A DNA stretch of 64,000 nt, taken from assembly GCA_003508835.1 (NCBI GenBank), contig PUFA01000316.1:744001-808000 (forward strand). The letters are read 5' to 3'. Every line of letters begins with the position of its first letter. Within the stretch, counting starts at the first letter, position 1. Of the stretch, positions 46,566 to 58,024 are shown piece by piece. The DNA comes from Eonycteris spelaea. Taxonomy: Eukaryota; Chordata; Mammalia; Chiroptera; Pteropodidae. The translations under genes and the position numbers were made by a program. The notes beneath the pieces are model-generated. The model did no database searches. It was not told the origin of the DNA and saw only the letters and a program-made list of their open reading frames with translations.

Positions 46566-49489
46566 AAGTTTTTGAAAAAAACTAATTAAGGTATGAGGAA
46601 GATATAGGTATAATCTGCTTTTGCATTAGTCTCTTAGCTGAGTCATATATAACCCACAATGCATAACTGTCATCATTTCTAGTTATTGGAAAATAATTGG
46701 CCTAATATTCCATTGATGCAGAAATGCATTAAAACAAGATGTGAAGTTAATCAAATAGCTCACGATAATCTAAGCTGGTGCTGACGAGGCTGCTTTAACG
46801 CCTGCTTAGAATTTAAAATCAAGAATAACGGCAATTGAACGTGATGGCCGGCTCGCTGTAACACTGGTGAGGAACCCACAGCTCGGCGTTTTCCAGAGAA
46901 CTGTGAACTGCAGCCTTCCTGTTGTCAGGAGCATCCACAGTTGTCAGGGCCCAAGGGGCAGCCGTACTTCCTGAGAGAATACCTCATTTTCAGCTCTAAT
47001 GTAATTTACTCACTTTAGATTATAAACGCCAAATTTGAGGAGTGGTGTTCCACATACCAGTTCTTAACCCACTGAATTTGTTAGGAATAAGTAGCCCACG
47101 TGGAGGTGACAGTCTGTGGAACTGCATGTCAGTTGCCAAGAGAGTGTTATGTTAAGACTCAGTCTGTTCTTGACCGGGACTCGGTCTCCGAGGCTGACGG
47201 ACCTAAAGCTTATGACGAAGACCGCCCTTCCTGGGGGATTAGCTTCTGCCTAGTTGTATCCTAGCTTCTAGAGCACAGTCCTGACAATAACAGGTTCGCA
47301 GTAGCTTTTTCTGAGAAAATGAATAAATATGTAAGAATATATATGTTGAAATTATAATTGTGTATATCCGAATAGTACATATACGGTTGCATAAAAAACT
47401 ATAATAAAATATTTCCTGTGTCGCACATACTATAGAACTCCTTGACCTAAATTTTTAACAGCCTTTCTGCTAGTAAACTTACCAGAGATTTCATTGTAAC
47501 TCACACATTTCTGCATCCCCCATTCAAAGCTCTAAGAATAGCAGGATCTTTTTTTAGAGCAGGTGATGTATGGATTCCCTTTCGGTTGGCAGCCCTGACC
47601 TACATATTCCCATTATGGGCACAGCCTTTACCTCGTTCTGCTTTCCCTCCCCGCATCCCCACGACTGCATACACAACAGCAAAGGGGTGGCAGCACTTCC
47701 TGTCAGTGCCCCCCACTTCTTCCGGGAGCCCGCATTCTGCCTCTCCAGTGCTCCATCCTGAGTGCAAGTCGGCACCTCTGTGAAAGAAGAGGTTGAGCAG
47801 GTTGTGAAGAGGAGGAGGAAAGTCCAGGCAGACATCCTTTGGGCAGCCTCAGGCCCCCGCCTTGCTGTGTCATTGCCCCCTACTAACCAGTGTTGCAAAT
47901 GCAGAGAAAGCGATTCACTTCTTGACCACCCCTCACCCCTTCCATGAGGGCTCTTGTCACTTCTCCCAGGTCACAGCTCCCTTTCTCTTCTTGGCCTCCA
48001 TCCCCATCCTGGCCTTCCCATGGGCTTGGAGGCCTCAGGCCAGCCCGGTCTCCCTCCTCTGGGCTGGAGGTGCTGCCCAGGCTAGAGTGTGGTGTGTCTT
48101 GAGGACCGGAGCCCTGTCCTGCTCTGGCCACCTCCACAGGAAGTGTTGTGATCTCCATGGTGGCTGCATTTTTATTGGAAATGCTGTTGTATGGGGTGGT
48201 TTGGCTCTGCAGTGCTTTTTGGTTTGTTATGAATTTAACAGCCTTCTGTGCATCAGCCAGGGGACTAACCACCATGTAGAAAATCGTTTCTTTGGGAAAA
48301 TATATTGAGTCCCAAACAGCTCTTAAATTGTTGGAACACAACTTCATTTTAGGTGCCAATTTTTTATTTTTGCAGCATGGAATTTTATAGTGGTGAAGGG
48401 ATAATAAGATGGTTGCTGAGCTTTCAACTTGCCATTTTCACATGATGCAAGTTTTTTTCCAGAATCCTGGACAGAAGCTTATAAACAACATAAATACCCA
48501 TTAATAAGAGAGTGGATGAATAATATTCCAGTCACATAATAGTCACACAAGAGTTTGGATGAATCTTAGTGACCAATATTAAGTTAAAAAACAAACAAAA
48601 AACAAAAGATTAGCTATGATGTTATATACTATATATATAAATTTAAAATAATATAAAAATATTTTGTAATCTTTCTAAGGATGATAAAATTACATAAAAA
48701 GAAAAGGTAGAGAATGACAATGTGATTCAGGTTGTAGCTTACTTCGGGTTCAGAAGGCTCAGTGATTGCATGGGGCCTTAGCCATAAGATTAGATGTGGT
48801 CGTTAATAAGCCAGCTCTCGTCTGGGCTGGCAGGCTCAGGGGTGCTTATTATGTTAATTAAAACAATATTCTGCTCACTAGGTCCACAGGAAGGAAAAAT
48901 AATAAATACATTCTCTTTGGTTTGAGAGATAAACACTTCTGTTAAGAGTGAGTGACAGAAGTGGTTTTCTTAGGAAACAGCTACATGGAAGTATCGGTCC
49001 TTGACTTTGAAGCCGATCGATGTCCAGTAGGTCATACCAAGCACAGCAGCACCTGCTGGGAGGAAGGGAGTCGCTTAGCTAGTGAGGTCACCTGACCAAC
49101 CACTCAGCGTCCGTCTATTGGCCTTTGCTGGTCTCGTACACGCAAGTTGCTTTAGGACTCAACTGAGATGAGCTGCGTTCTATTAGTAATGCTGTGCCAG
49201 CATCTGAGTGACAAGGTGGGAAGGTCAGCAGACATAAGTCCAGGTTGCGTCCTGGTTCTGTTTCTCTCTTCCAGGGACCTAGGCAGGTACCCCTCTGGGC
49301 AGTGTAGCGTTCTCATCTGCAGAGTAGCCAATATTTCCTATTTTATTGGGTTGATGACACCTCATCAAATAATAGGTTTAAAATTTCCAAGAATAAAGCA
49401 GCTTGTTTGAATTAGTTATTGCTGCAAGTCAACATGTTTCCACAGCGTTACCTGTTTACTCAAAATATCCATTTTCAGTATCATTTTAC
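46566..49489. other. Intronic sequence with two GC-richer patches
   Basis: 46690-47240 has scattered CpGs and no recognised repeat, a candidate conserved element. 47560-48150 is GC-rich but CpG-poor and carries overlapping 148- and 158-codon frames on opposite strands without similarity to anything I know. Confidence 0.45.
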
Positions 49490-49965
49490 TCTAGTGGGCT
49501 GAATAATGAATGCCCAAAGATATTAGTCCCTAATCCTTGGACCTATAACCTTACCTATTTGTAAAATGGGTTTTCACAGATGGTATTAAGTTAAGGATCT
49601 TGAAATGAGATTATCCTGGATTATCCATGTGGTCCCTAACTGCAGTCATTAGCATCCTTTAAAGAGAGAGACAGAGGAGATTTGATACAGAAGAGGAAAA
49701 GGCAGTATGAGAGAGGCAAAGATTGGAGTGATACGGCCACACACCAAATCCAAGAATGTCCTTAGCCCCAGAAGCTGGAAGAGGCAAGAAACAGATTCTC
49801 TCTGGAGCCTCTCGAGGGTGACCATGCTGACATCTTGATTTCAGTCCCCTAAAACTGATTTCTAATTTATGACTCCATAACTTTGAGAGAATTAAATTTC
49901 TGTTCTTTTAAGCCACAAAGTTTTTTGTTATTTATTACAGCACTCACAGGAAACTATACATTCCC
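49490..49965 (+). mobile_element. MaLR/MLT-like LTR, sense
   Basis: AAGATATTAGTCCCTAATCC, TTCACAGATGGTATTAAGTT, GATTATCCTGGATTATCCAT, GGCAAAGATTGGAGTGATAC, CCCAGAAGCTGGAAGAGGCA, CATCTTGATTTCAGTCCCCT and AATTAAATTTCTGTTCTTTT follow the sense order of a widespread mammalian LTR. Confidence 0.7.
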
Positions 49966-50640
49966 ATTGACATGTTTTTTAAGATATTTTCTAAAACACA
50001 AAGTTTCATAGCGTTATAAATCTGTTCAGTATCTTTGTCCATTAAAATTTTAATGTCATAAAAATGAATATTTAAAATACTACATTTTTGAGGGCAAAAG
50101 TTATAGTTTTGCATTTTGCGTCTCCCAAAAATAAACACATTTTATGTTCAGTAAATAGGAAAACTGTTTTCATTCAAGAAAAAGAAAAGATGATTAATTT
50201 GGGCATGTATTATATTTAATATATGACACATATATATGTCATAGAATTTTAATTGGCCTCAAGTTTTCAACTGAAGTAAAGAATATCAGTGGATAAGCCG
50301 AGTATTTTTTAAAACTATTATTTACATCCTGCCAGTGTCTAGAAACCATTGGAAGCCTCTTGCCCTATGAGACACCCAGGGTGTAAGACTGTTAACAGAA
50401 GGACAAGGCAAGTGGACGAGCTCTGGTTTATAGAATGCTGAGCCAGCCCTCCGTGCCATCATTGTCACCTGCAGCAGCTCCTGATATGGGCAGCCCACAC
50501 CACTGAACTTGAAATTGCCCACGACCTCTCCTTTCCAAACGTTTTATTTGAATAAATAAAGATGGAGGTGTATCTGTGGCTGTAACTTCCTCCTTGCTAC
50601 CTGTGCTTTGTAGGGCTAAAAACTCCAGTTCGAATGAATT
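49966..50640. other. Intronic sequence, nothing recognised
   Basis: AT-rich, with no assigned repeat. Confidence 0.5.
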
Positions 50641-50647
50641 TTTTAAA

Positions 50648-50797
50648 GCAGTGCTTCTCAAACCTCGGTGTACATGTGCATCACCTGGGGCTTGTGTTGA
50701 AGTATAGAGTCTGATTCATCGGGTCGGGAGTGGGGCCTGACCATCGTGCCGCGGGTGGTGCTGATGCCGCAAGTTCGTGAGCCACGCTTCGAGTGAC
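50648..50797. mobile_element. MER5A-like hAT element
   Basis: AGCAGTGCTTCTCAAACCTC and GCATCACCTGGGGCTTG form the left part of MER5A. The element ends near GAGCCACGCTTCG, corresponding to 'gagaaccactg'. CpG content is unexpectedly high for an old element. Confidence 0.75.
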
Positions 50798-51036
50798 GAG
50801 GCTCCAGCATCTCGTGCTTCTGCCCCAGGTCCCCCTCCTTGGCTTCATTTTTCCACATGCTGTGCTGCTGCTTCAGGCAGGCAGCCTAGTTCCGCTGCAC
50901 TCGCATGGCGACATCGCCCCCTCCAGCCTCCGCAGCCTTGTCTCTCCGGCTCCCAAACAACCTGTGCGTCCATTTCCGTCTGGTGGCTCCCGCAGTGTAC
51001 AGTTGGGGACGGACAATCTGAAGCCAGTGTCACGGT
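50720..51036. promoter_or_regulatory. CpG-island-like intronic segment
   Basis: I count 22 CpG dinucleotides in about 317 bp, with GC near 59 percent by estimate, so an observed/expected ratio around 0.8. That meets the classical length, GC and ratio thresholds. Most of the rest of the window is CpG-depleted. The left part overlaps a MER5A-like element. Whether it works as an intragenic promoter or enhancer cannot be read from the sequence; no TATA or initiator is obvious. Confidence 0.5.
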
Positions 51037-51394
51037 AACATCACTCAGTGAAAAGAAGAGAACAGCTATTGCGATGAGAGTGAAATCGCTGAGGGAATCG
51101 GGGTTTAGAAACCCTAGGAAAAAGAGAGAGGGAAAAGAATAAAAATTTCGTTGGAGGAAAACATTTGAAATGAGCTGCTTTTACCGCAGAATTTTCCAGT
51201 TATATGAGCATTTTCTGGAGTAGTTTCAAATTGATTTTCTAGTGAGCCTCTAATTTATCTAATAGCCAGATGCTTGTTTTGTTCATTCATGTACTGAGAA
51301 TCTTTTCTGGCCGCTGGATCCAGGCCGAAGACTTTTTAAAAAAATTTATGAACAACCGAACTACACTGAGGACCTCTAAGAGATTGCCTGTGTA

Positions 51395-51600
51395 GATCAG
51401 GCCGGTGGTCCACCCTTATCTGACATTAGAATCACTGGGAAGGTTTACAAAATTCCACACACCTACGCTGCAGCTCAGCCAATTAAATCAGAGTTCTGAG
51501 GCTGTGTCCCAGTCTTTAGCATCTTTAATCTTTTTTTTTTTTTTTAATGCTTCCCAGATGATCAGCATGTGCGGCCACGTACCACTAAACCAGACCTTTA
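51395..51600. mobile_element. MER5A-like hAT element with T-run
   Basis: CTGACATTAGAATCACTGGG, AAGGTTTACAAAATTCCACA, GCTTCCCAGATGATCAGCAT and GTGCGGCCACGTACCAC match both arms of MER5A around the centre. A 17-nt T run (about 51530-51546) lies in the middle. Confidence 0.8.
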
Positions 51601-52814
51601 CTTCTAGCAGGTGCATTGATTTCACTTTAAATAAAACTCTAAGAGCTGTCCTTCACTTTTTGGGGTCACTACTCATCTAAGTCTTTGCCATGTTGAAAAT
51701 CTGCACAATATTTTGGAAACATCATCTCTTTTAATTCAGCAACTTTAGCTGAGCTGCTTATTAAATAAATATTCAAGCAGCTGTCCAAAGCCTTGGTGGC
51801 TTTTCATTTTCTCAGTCCAGTGACTCCCCCTGCTGGCCTTTCTCAGGTAAAGCTCCCTGCTCTGCAGAATCTCACTATAGGTTCCATGACTCAGTGAAGA
51901 ACAAGCCTTAATCAACATTTGAAAGCAGCTTTTCTAATCCCAAATCCAACCTGTATGCCATTGGCCGTCACCCAAAATAAACAGCTCGAACATTCTAATC
52001 CTTTATCGAGTGGCATTTTATGGAAGGCTGGAAGAGAGGAATATCGTGTGTGTATACCACATTCATGCATATATTTTGCTTATCTTGCTGCTGGAAAATA
52101 TTCTGATATCCACCATTGATTGTGCTGGTTACCTGCAAAATAATGAACACTGATACTTACTTTGGATAGGAAATGGAAAGGAAAGCTTTCATCCATGCCT
52201 TTTCTACCTTCCTTCATCTAATCATACCCTTTTCCTTATCAACTCACTTTGCCCTATCTACCCTGATTGGGCCAGATAAAAACAAAGATAGATATAAATG
52301 CATGTCCTCACTTTATCACCCAAATTATTTGTTGTGGTACTACATCAGAATTTTACTGCGTTGGACCCTTGCGTCTATGGAGGCAGAATTTGATCCTTAT
52401 TAGATCTGAATGTAAAATGTGATGCAGTACAGCCCTTAGCTCCAGTTAAACCTCATAAGCCTGTCTACTCAGCTGCTACAGCTCCTGTCATTAGAATGTT
52501 CCTTCTTTGTTGCAAACTCATATCTTACCCCACTTCCCTTGCTTTTTGTCTGACTCATCACAGCATAAGTCTGTCCCACATCAACATGGCAATACGCTGT
52601 CTATTCTAGGTGATGTCCCAAACCGTTGTTTCTCTCATCGAGGGTAAATGTTTTCGATCTGTCTCATGAGACAAGGGTCCACAACCCGCTGACCTTTCTG
52701 GGTACATCCCATAGGAGACTGCTTTGTTGATTTGTGTCCCTTTTCACAGGCAGCACCTCGTATTGGGCAGCAGTTCAGACGTGCTCTGGCTAGAATGTAT
52801 GATATAATGATTAA
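51601..52814. other. Intronic sequence, nothing recognised
   Basis: No repeat or gene identified. Confidence 0.5.
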
Positions 52815-53240
52815 ATCTATGTTAGTTGTTTATTTCTGCATAACGATATCACCAACACCTTACCAACAGTACACATTCGGCAGTTCACCTTTCCTGTGGG
52901 TCAAGAGTCGAGGCTGGGCTTAGTAGGTGATCTGCTTTAAGGTCTTAACAGGGATGCAAGCAGGGTGTCAGCTGAGCCCGCAGTCATGTGAGGGTCAACT
53001 GGGGGAGGATCCACGTCCGGGCTCATGTGGTTGTTGGCAACATTCACTTTCTTGCAAGCTGTGGGACTGAGGGCGTCCCTCAGGTTCTTGCTGGCTGTTG
53101 TCTGCAGCTACCTTCAGTTCCTTGGGGCCTTCCCAACGTGACTGCTTGCTTCCTCAAAGCCAGCAAGGGAGAGTCTCCTAAGTCCTCCTTTCTCTCTGGC
53201 TCCTCTTTAACTTTGACACCATCCGTTCCAGAGTAGAGTG
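52815..53240 (-). mobile_element. ERVL/MaLR-type LTR, antisense
   Basis: TTCTGCATAACGATATCACC, GTCAACTGGGGGAGGATCCA, GGCTCATGTGGTTGTTGGCA, AGCTGTGGGACTGAGGGCGT and CAGTTCCTTGGGGCCTTCCC are in the order of the opposite strand of an LTR family related to the one at 18354. Confidence 0.65.
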
Positions 53241-54189
53241 CGAGGTACTCAAGCCGAGTTCTTTCTGCTGTGCCTCTTCATGAGTTTGGTGTAGGGCTGC
53301 TCACTGCCGGAATCTCCCAGAACCTAAAGCAGTGCAGCTAGGAAGCAGTCATTATTTTAGAGATGTTGTATATATGGACTTTCAGAGTTGCAGTTTAAGA
53401 TTCAGAAAAGTTATTTGGCTGTTCTGCATTTTCTTAGATTTATTGCTAAGTCAGTTTGAAGTCATCAGTACCGCAGTAGAGTGCCCGGCTCATAAAATGG
53501 GAGACGCTAAAGTGCGAACCTGGCATATTCCATGTCGCTTCACTCGCTCGAGGCAATTTATCTGCGTTTGGCTGGCCAGAATTCCTCTGTGCCAGAGTCT
53601 CTGTTGGAAACTCCCGACCCCTTGACCCAGAAAGAACTAGCAGCAGCCTTCCCGCTTAAACCACACGCATGCTTCAGGGAAAGCCCAGGGACCCCTTTCA
53701 GCAGCCCCAGGGCCGGTGCAGAAGCAAAGACCAGCAGATGTGAGAGCTAGTGGAACTTTAATAATCTAGAAGGGTAAGTAAATATTTCTGACAGACACTA
53801 GTTCTGGAACTCTGAACTCCAGCAGTTTAGAATCTGCTTCTCTTTTGTTCTTTGTAAAGTAGATGTTTCAGCAGAGAGGCCCCTCTTTTTCTTAGTGTCT
53901 TCCTCTGCCTATCAGAGAGGCTGTCAGGATGGGTGAGATTTCAGCTGTATCTGTCAGTGCATCAGTGCATCGGTTAATCTAGAAGAGTAAGTTTGAGGTC
54001 CTTAAATCACAGTTTATCAGGGTCAGGCAGTGAAACCTACTGATAAGGTAAGATTGTTCTTCGTTTTTCTTTAACAGATGCTAAAAGTCCAGGAAATCAC
54101 AGAGCCACCCTTCTGGGAACTGTATATATGCGAATAGAGGGAACTAAGACCATTTTGTAGCTATATTTTGGCATTGGCTTTCTATTACC
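53241..54189. other. Intronic sequence, nothing recognised
   Basis: 53467-53575 has eight CpGs in about 110 bp. No repeat assigned. Confidence 0.45.
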
Positions 54190-54410
54190 ATGTGTATGTT
54201 AAAGAGTCTCAAATATTTTCCCCGGACCTTAAATTCCTCTCCCAAGATCCATATCTGGATTTCCAGCTGCACATTACACATCTCCTATCTTGACCCACAG
54301 GCGTTTCTAACATTAAATAGGACCCAGAACTGTACTCATTGCCTTCAGCCCGCAAACATGCTTTATTGCCTGCATTCTTGATTTCAGCTACTAACTTCTT
54401 GTTCTCTGTA
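54190..54410 (+). repeat. L2 LINE fragment, sense (probable)
   Basis: AAGATCCATATCTGGATTTC, CAGCTGCACATTACACATCT, CTTGACCCACAGGCGTTTCT and GGACCCAGAACTGTACTCAT parallel an upstream part of the L2 3' region ('gacctgtatatccaactgcc...acaggcacctcaaactcaac'). Confidence 0.55.
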
Positions 54411-54744
54411 GTACGGCTCTTAAACAGTAGGAAATGCTTTTTACATCATGAGTCATAGTGTTGCTCGCACACATGGATACAACTTGAACAAACGTTTCAT
54501 TTAAAAATATGTTTCTTTACCATGTATGTTACCCTCTAATATCTTTTCTTTATTCCTTCTTTTGAAAAATGCTGATGTTAATACTCTAAATGAAATTTGC
54601 AATCCCCCAGTGGGTCATGCAACCTGTAGTTTGAGAAAATCTGAAACAGATAAAACATCGTTTCTTTGGATTCAGGATCTGTCCCTAGCCTCCCACCCAT
54701 AACCCAGTCACACCAAACCTCACACTGTCACCCAGACACCATTC

Positions 54745-55110
54745 ATTTACTTAGTCAGTATTTACTGACTTTGATTTTGCCAACACGTGGCAGGGATCCA
54801 AAGACAGACATTATGGTCTTGCTCCAGGATCCACGATCCAGTGGGGAGAACAGACGAGTAATCTAACAATTACGAGGGCAGTGGATAGGTCCTACACTAG
54901 ATAGGTCCTTACAAAAAGCCCCGGAGATCGCAAAGGCCGCCACGTGTAACTTGGACCAGCAAGTCCAGAAAGCCTCAGGAAAAGGTGACCCATGAGCTAT
55001 TATTGTTCAAGCCATAGGTAGAGCTAATCTGACCAGTCATGGGCAGAACATTCTGGAAGAGGAAACCATTGAGGGAAGACATGGGGGCATGAGTGGCATG
55101 AGAATTAGGA
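54745..55110 (-). repeat. L2 LINE fragment, antisense
   Basis: TCATTTACTTAGTCAGTATT, GGCAGGGATCCAAAGACAGA and CCAGTGGGGAGAACAGACGA are the antisense L2 tail. GGGCAGAACATTCTGGAAGA lies further along the same order. Confidence 0.65.
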
Positions 55111-57034
55111 GAACTAAAAGTATTTTGACATAAGCCCTTTCTTATAACCAGAATACTTTGCCGACACCCCCACCCTTTCTTGTCTTGGCCAACTATTACT
55201 CAGTGTTCCCTCTCCCACTAAATGATCCTCTTCATGTAGCTTTTCTCCCCAACTTCAGGTAGGCTCAAGCACACCCCACTTGGGGTTCTCACCTTCCGCC
55301 CCACACCTCTGAGGAGACACCTGTGTTGAAGGCAGCCCATCGCTGCTGCTGTGCATCTGCCTCACCACAGCAGGAGCACCTCAGGCCTGTCCCTCTGTCT
55401 GTGTGATGACTTCAGTAAATGTTAGCCCAGTGAGGAGGTGAGCCAATAAAGGAACAGGGGAATGTGCAAACCAAGGCACTGGTTTAATGTGAAGCTGCTT
55501 AAATGAATATGTAGAAGATATTTTAGGATATCAAGGCATGTCACTTTAAGATTATTTACAGGGCTTATTTACAGATGTGGTGACCACATTTTAAACGTTA
55601 TGGCAAACCAGATGCAATTTTTTTTTTTTTTGCACTGTTGTATTTGTAAAAGATTATTTTTGGCTTTTAGAGAATACCTCTTTTTCCTTCTAACTTTAAA
55701 GTATCATGGTAGTGGAATTTCTTAGTTGATTAATATAAATGAGTTCTGACATGAGAGACAACACACACCCACTTTTTCTAGGGCACAAGTAGCCTATGAT
55801 CTCTAATCATATATTTCACCTGAATTGCCTTTCCTGAAAAGGCTTTTACAAAAAACAAAATTGACTTTTAATTCTTCTTTTCCTTTTGCCCACTTTCTGC
55901 CCACTTTGCATTTCCTGTGCCAATGGCCCAGGAGTTGTCAGCAGGAGAAGAATTTGAGGTCTGGAATCTCATCAGCAATGCTGTTATAACTGGGGCAGAG
56001 GGGGCGGGGCAGTGGGGAGTGGGAAGACATTTTCTTTACTGAATCTGGGTGAAGGATAGGATAGTGCCTGTGAAAAAGAGTTGCTAACACAGCATTGTAG
56101 AAAGAGGTGCCTTCAGGTACTTTATGAGGAGTGAGAGAACGAGGTTCAGGTTCTGGATGGATTTTTCATTCTTTATAAAACCTTCAGAGGGTCCCTTTCC
56201 TATGTGATGCATTAGTTGTGATCAAGTCATGATTTCTGAGCTGGAAGTTTCTCCCTTTAGTTGCTAAAGTTGAATCCTGTTGGACTCCTTCATCCTTCAT
56301 GCAGAATCCAGGGTGGGCCCAGAGCGGAGCTTCCCCAGACGAGCTGTGTGTGCCACCCACACACCTGCTCGTCTCCCGTCTTGAATTCATGGTCAGAATT
56401 TAGTGAAAGGAAAGGGGGAAATGCCTTTGGCACAGACACCCTTACGGAATTGTTCATGTCAGACACAGTGTCTTGGTCTCTTTCTTTATCTTACAACTCT
56501 TCCAGGCAGTTTCCTTCCCACCCCCACCCCACCCTTCACTGGTGCGGCCTTGTTTGTGTAGATCTGCCTATTAATGTTCACATTAAATAGTTTGCAAAAT
56601 TAACTAGTTACAATTTAAAAGATCCCCTGAACCCAGATTCAGTGTTTCAGTGAGCAACATAATACATATATTTAACCTCGAATCACTTGTCTGTGTGTGC
56701 CACCCTTGACGTGACAGCCCCGTCCCCTAGTAAATAGATGAGTAAATAATCAGAGCTCAATATTTCCTTACTGCCTCATAGTACCTGCTAATCCTAAGAG
56801 AAAAAGTGAATATGCTTCATTACCTCCCAGGATATCGGCCATTCCTGCTGTTTTCCAGCTTCTGGCTTTACCTTTTGCCCTTTCTGACCTGTCTGACTGT
56901 TCACGTTGCTCCATGATTGTTTGAGTCAGAACACACCAGGGGTGAGTGTGGAAAAAGTAGGCGAACTAGATTCTCTCACATGGCCAGCATCTCCCGCCTT
57001 GGCCCCATTTTCTGTCAGTCTTTGAATATCTAAT
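55111..57034. other. Intronic sequence with a GC box
   Basis: Holds the GC-box/G-rich motif at 55992-56023 and a T-run at 55619-55631. Otherwise unassigned. Confidence 0.5.
55992..56023 (+). promoter_or_regulatory. Sp1-type GC box within a G-quadruplex motif
   Basis: GGGGGCGGGGC (56000-56010) is a consensus GC box. The full stretch has five runs of three or more G separated by 1-4 nt. It lies about 1.9 kb upstream of the second exon. The motif is clear; activity is not shown. Confidence 0.5.
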
Positions 57035-57240
57035 AGGTACTTACTCAATAATAGCGCTTACTCAATGCCAGGTAGTGTTCTCTCCACAGGTGAGGTAGGT
57101 ACTGTTATCTCCTCCAGTTCACAGATGAGGAAATTGAAGCTTAGTGAGGTTATTTCTTGCCCACGGTCACATGACCAGTAAGTCAGTAGTGCCAGGAGTC
57201 TCTCTCCAAGCTCTGGGCTTTTAACCCTTAAATCCCATGA
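57035..57240 (-). repeat. MIR SINE, antisense
   Basis: GCTTACTCAATGCCAGGTAG, GGTGAGGTAGGTACTGTTAT, TTCACAGATGAGGAAATTGA and TTGCCCACGGTCACATGACC are diagnostic antisense MIR text. Confidence 0.85.
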
Positions 57241-57960
57241 TCGTGGAATATGATAGCCATAGATGGGGGAGTCAGAAGTTCAGACGGAGCGTGCCCAGTT
57301 ATATGTGAGTTGGCATTGCCAGATTGAACATTGTGGTGACAGAAGAGCACACAGGGAAAGAAGGTAGAAGTGCGGCTAGAGAAAGGAAAAAGTGTAGGGA
57401 GAACAGTGTTTTGGTACAAGGAAACTAAATCATGTGATTAAATATGTTGCCTGTGATGAGCAGCTGGGCCAGGAGAAGACAGGGACCTCCCAAGCTGTCT
57501 GTCCCGCTTCACCGAAACATTCTGATGTTCAGACAGAGGGTGTGGGAGGAAGAAATGACAGAATTCTCAGAACCGTTAAATGATGACACAGCTGATCCCG
57601 GAGTGAGGGGTGAAAGCTCATGAAATAATCGTGAGGGGCACGGACATACTTTATTCAGTTGCATGAAGATGACAACTCAACATTTGAGCCCTAAACCTGC
57701 TCATTAAGTTTGGAACTGATAAAATGCAGCCGGTGTAGCTTGACTTCCTGCGTTCAGCTGTGTCTGTTAAGACACAGACATTCATCTTGGGCAGCTCTTT
57801 TGCTGGGCTTGTTTTTCCTGAAATAAAATCCCTGGCACACAATAATGGAAAAAAGAAATCCAGAGTTTCATCATATTCAGCGTTCTGTTTTCTACACTGG
57901 AGAATTTTGAGTGCTTTGGAAATAATAATTCTGTTTCCCCAATTTCCTGCTCTCCACTAG
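57241..57960. other. Intronic sequence up to the exon acceptor
   Basis: No repeat recognised. The last 30 nt form a pyrimidine-rich acceptor. Confidence 0.5.
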
Positions 57961-58024
57961 GTTCTTGGAACGCCAAATGAGGACACTTGGCCTGGAGTTC
58001 ATTCTTTACCACATTTTAAACCAG
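57961..58024 (+). CDS. CDK14: CDK14 internal coding exon (CDK LGTPxExxWPGV region)
   Basis: This 64-nt exon continues the CDK14 reading frame directly from the exon ending at 8470. Seen: acceptor ...CTCTCCACTAG, then 21 codons starting VLGTPNEDTWPGVHSL and ending PHFKP, plus one extra G, then donor gtacgt. The LGTPxExxWPGV motif is the hallmark of the CDK family and lies between helices aF and aG, at the start of the CMGC-specific region of the C-lobe. The trailing G would be the first base of the Glu codon expected next in CDK14 (PERF), giving a downstream phase-1 intron. The exon is intact. The two exons total 158 nt, so skipping either or both would shift the frame. Alternative donor CCA|ggtacg is possible but fits the consensus and family sequence less well. 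Confidence 0.95.

Larger units (their letters stand above)
8471..57960 (+). other. CDK14: CDK14 intron, complete, 49,490 bp (phase 0)
   Basis: This is a complete GT-AG intron: gtaagt at 8471 and a pyrimidine-rich acceptor ending TAG at 57960. It falls between two codons, so the exons join in phase 0. It contains most of the repeats listed separately. I found no internal ORF that resembles a known protein; reading frames here are short and carried by repeats or chance. Very large introns are normal for this gene in mammals. Confidence 0.93.

Noticed and set aside
47560..48150. Possible CpG island
   Set aside because: GC-rich, but I count only about a dozen CpGs in 600 bp, far fewer than its base composition would give.
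47862..48359. Overlapping 148-codon (+) and 158-codon (-) open frames, the longest in the window
   Set aside because: They overlap on opposite strands in a GC-rich patch, have no recognisable domain, and show low-complexity composition. Chance frames in GC-rich DNA explain them better than genes.
50777..51142. 121-codon frame over the CpG-rich segment
   Set aside because: No recognisable domain; Ala/Pro/Ser-rich composition follows from base content. It starts inside a MER5A-like element. Kept only as a CpG observation.
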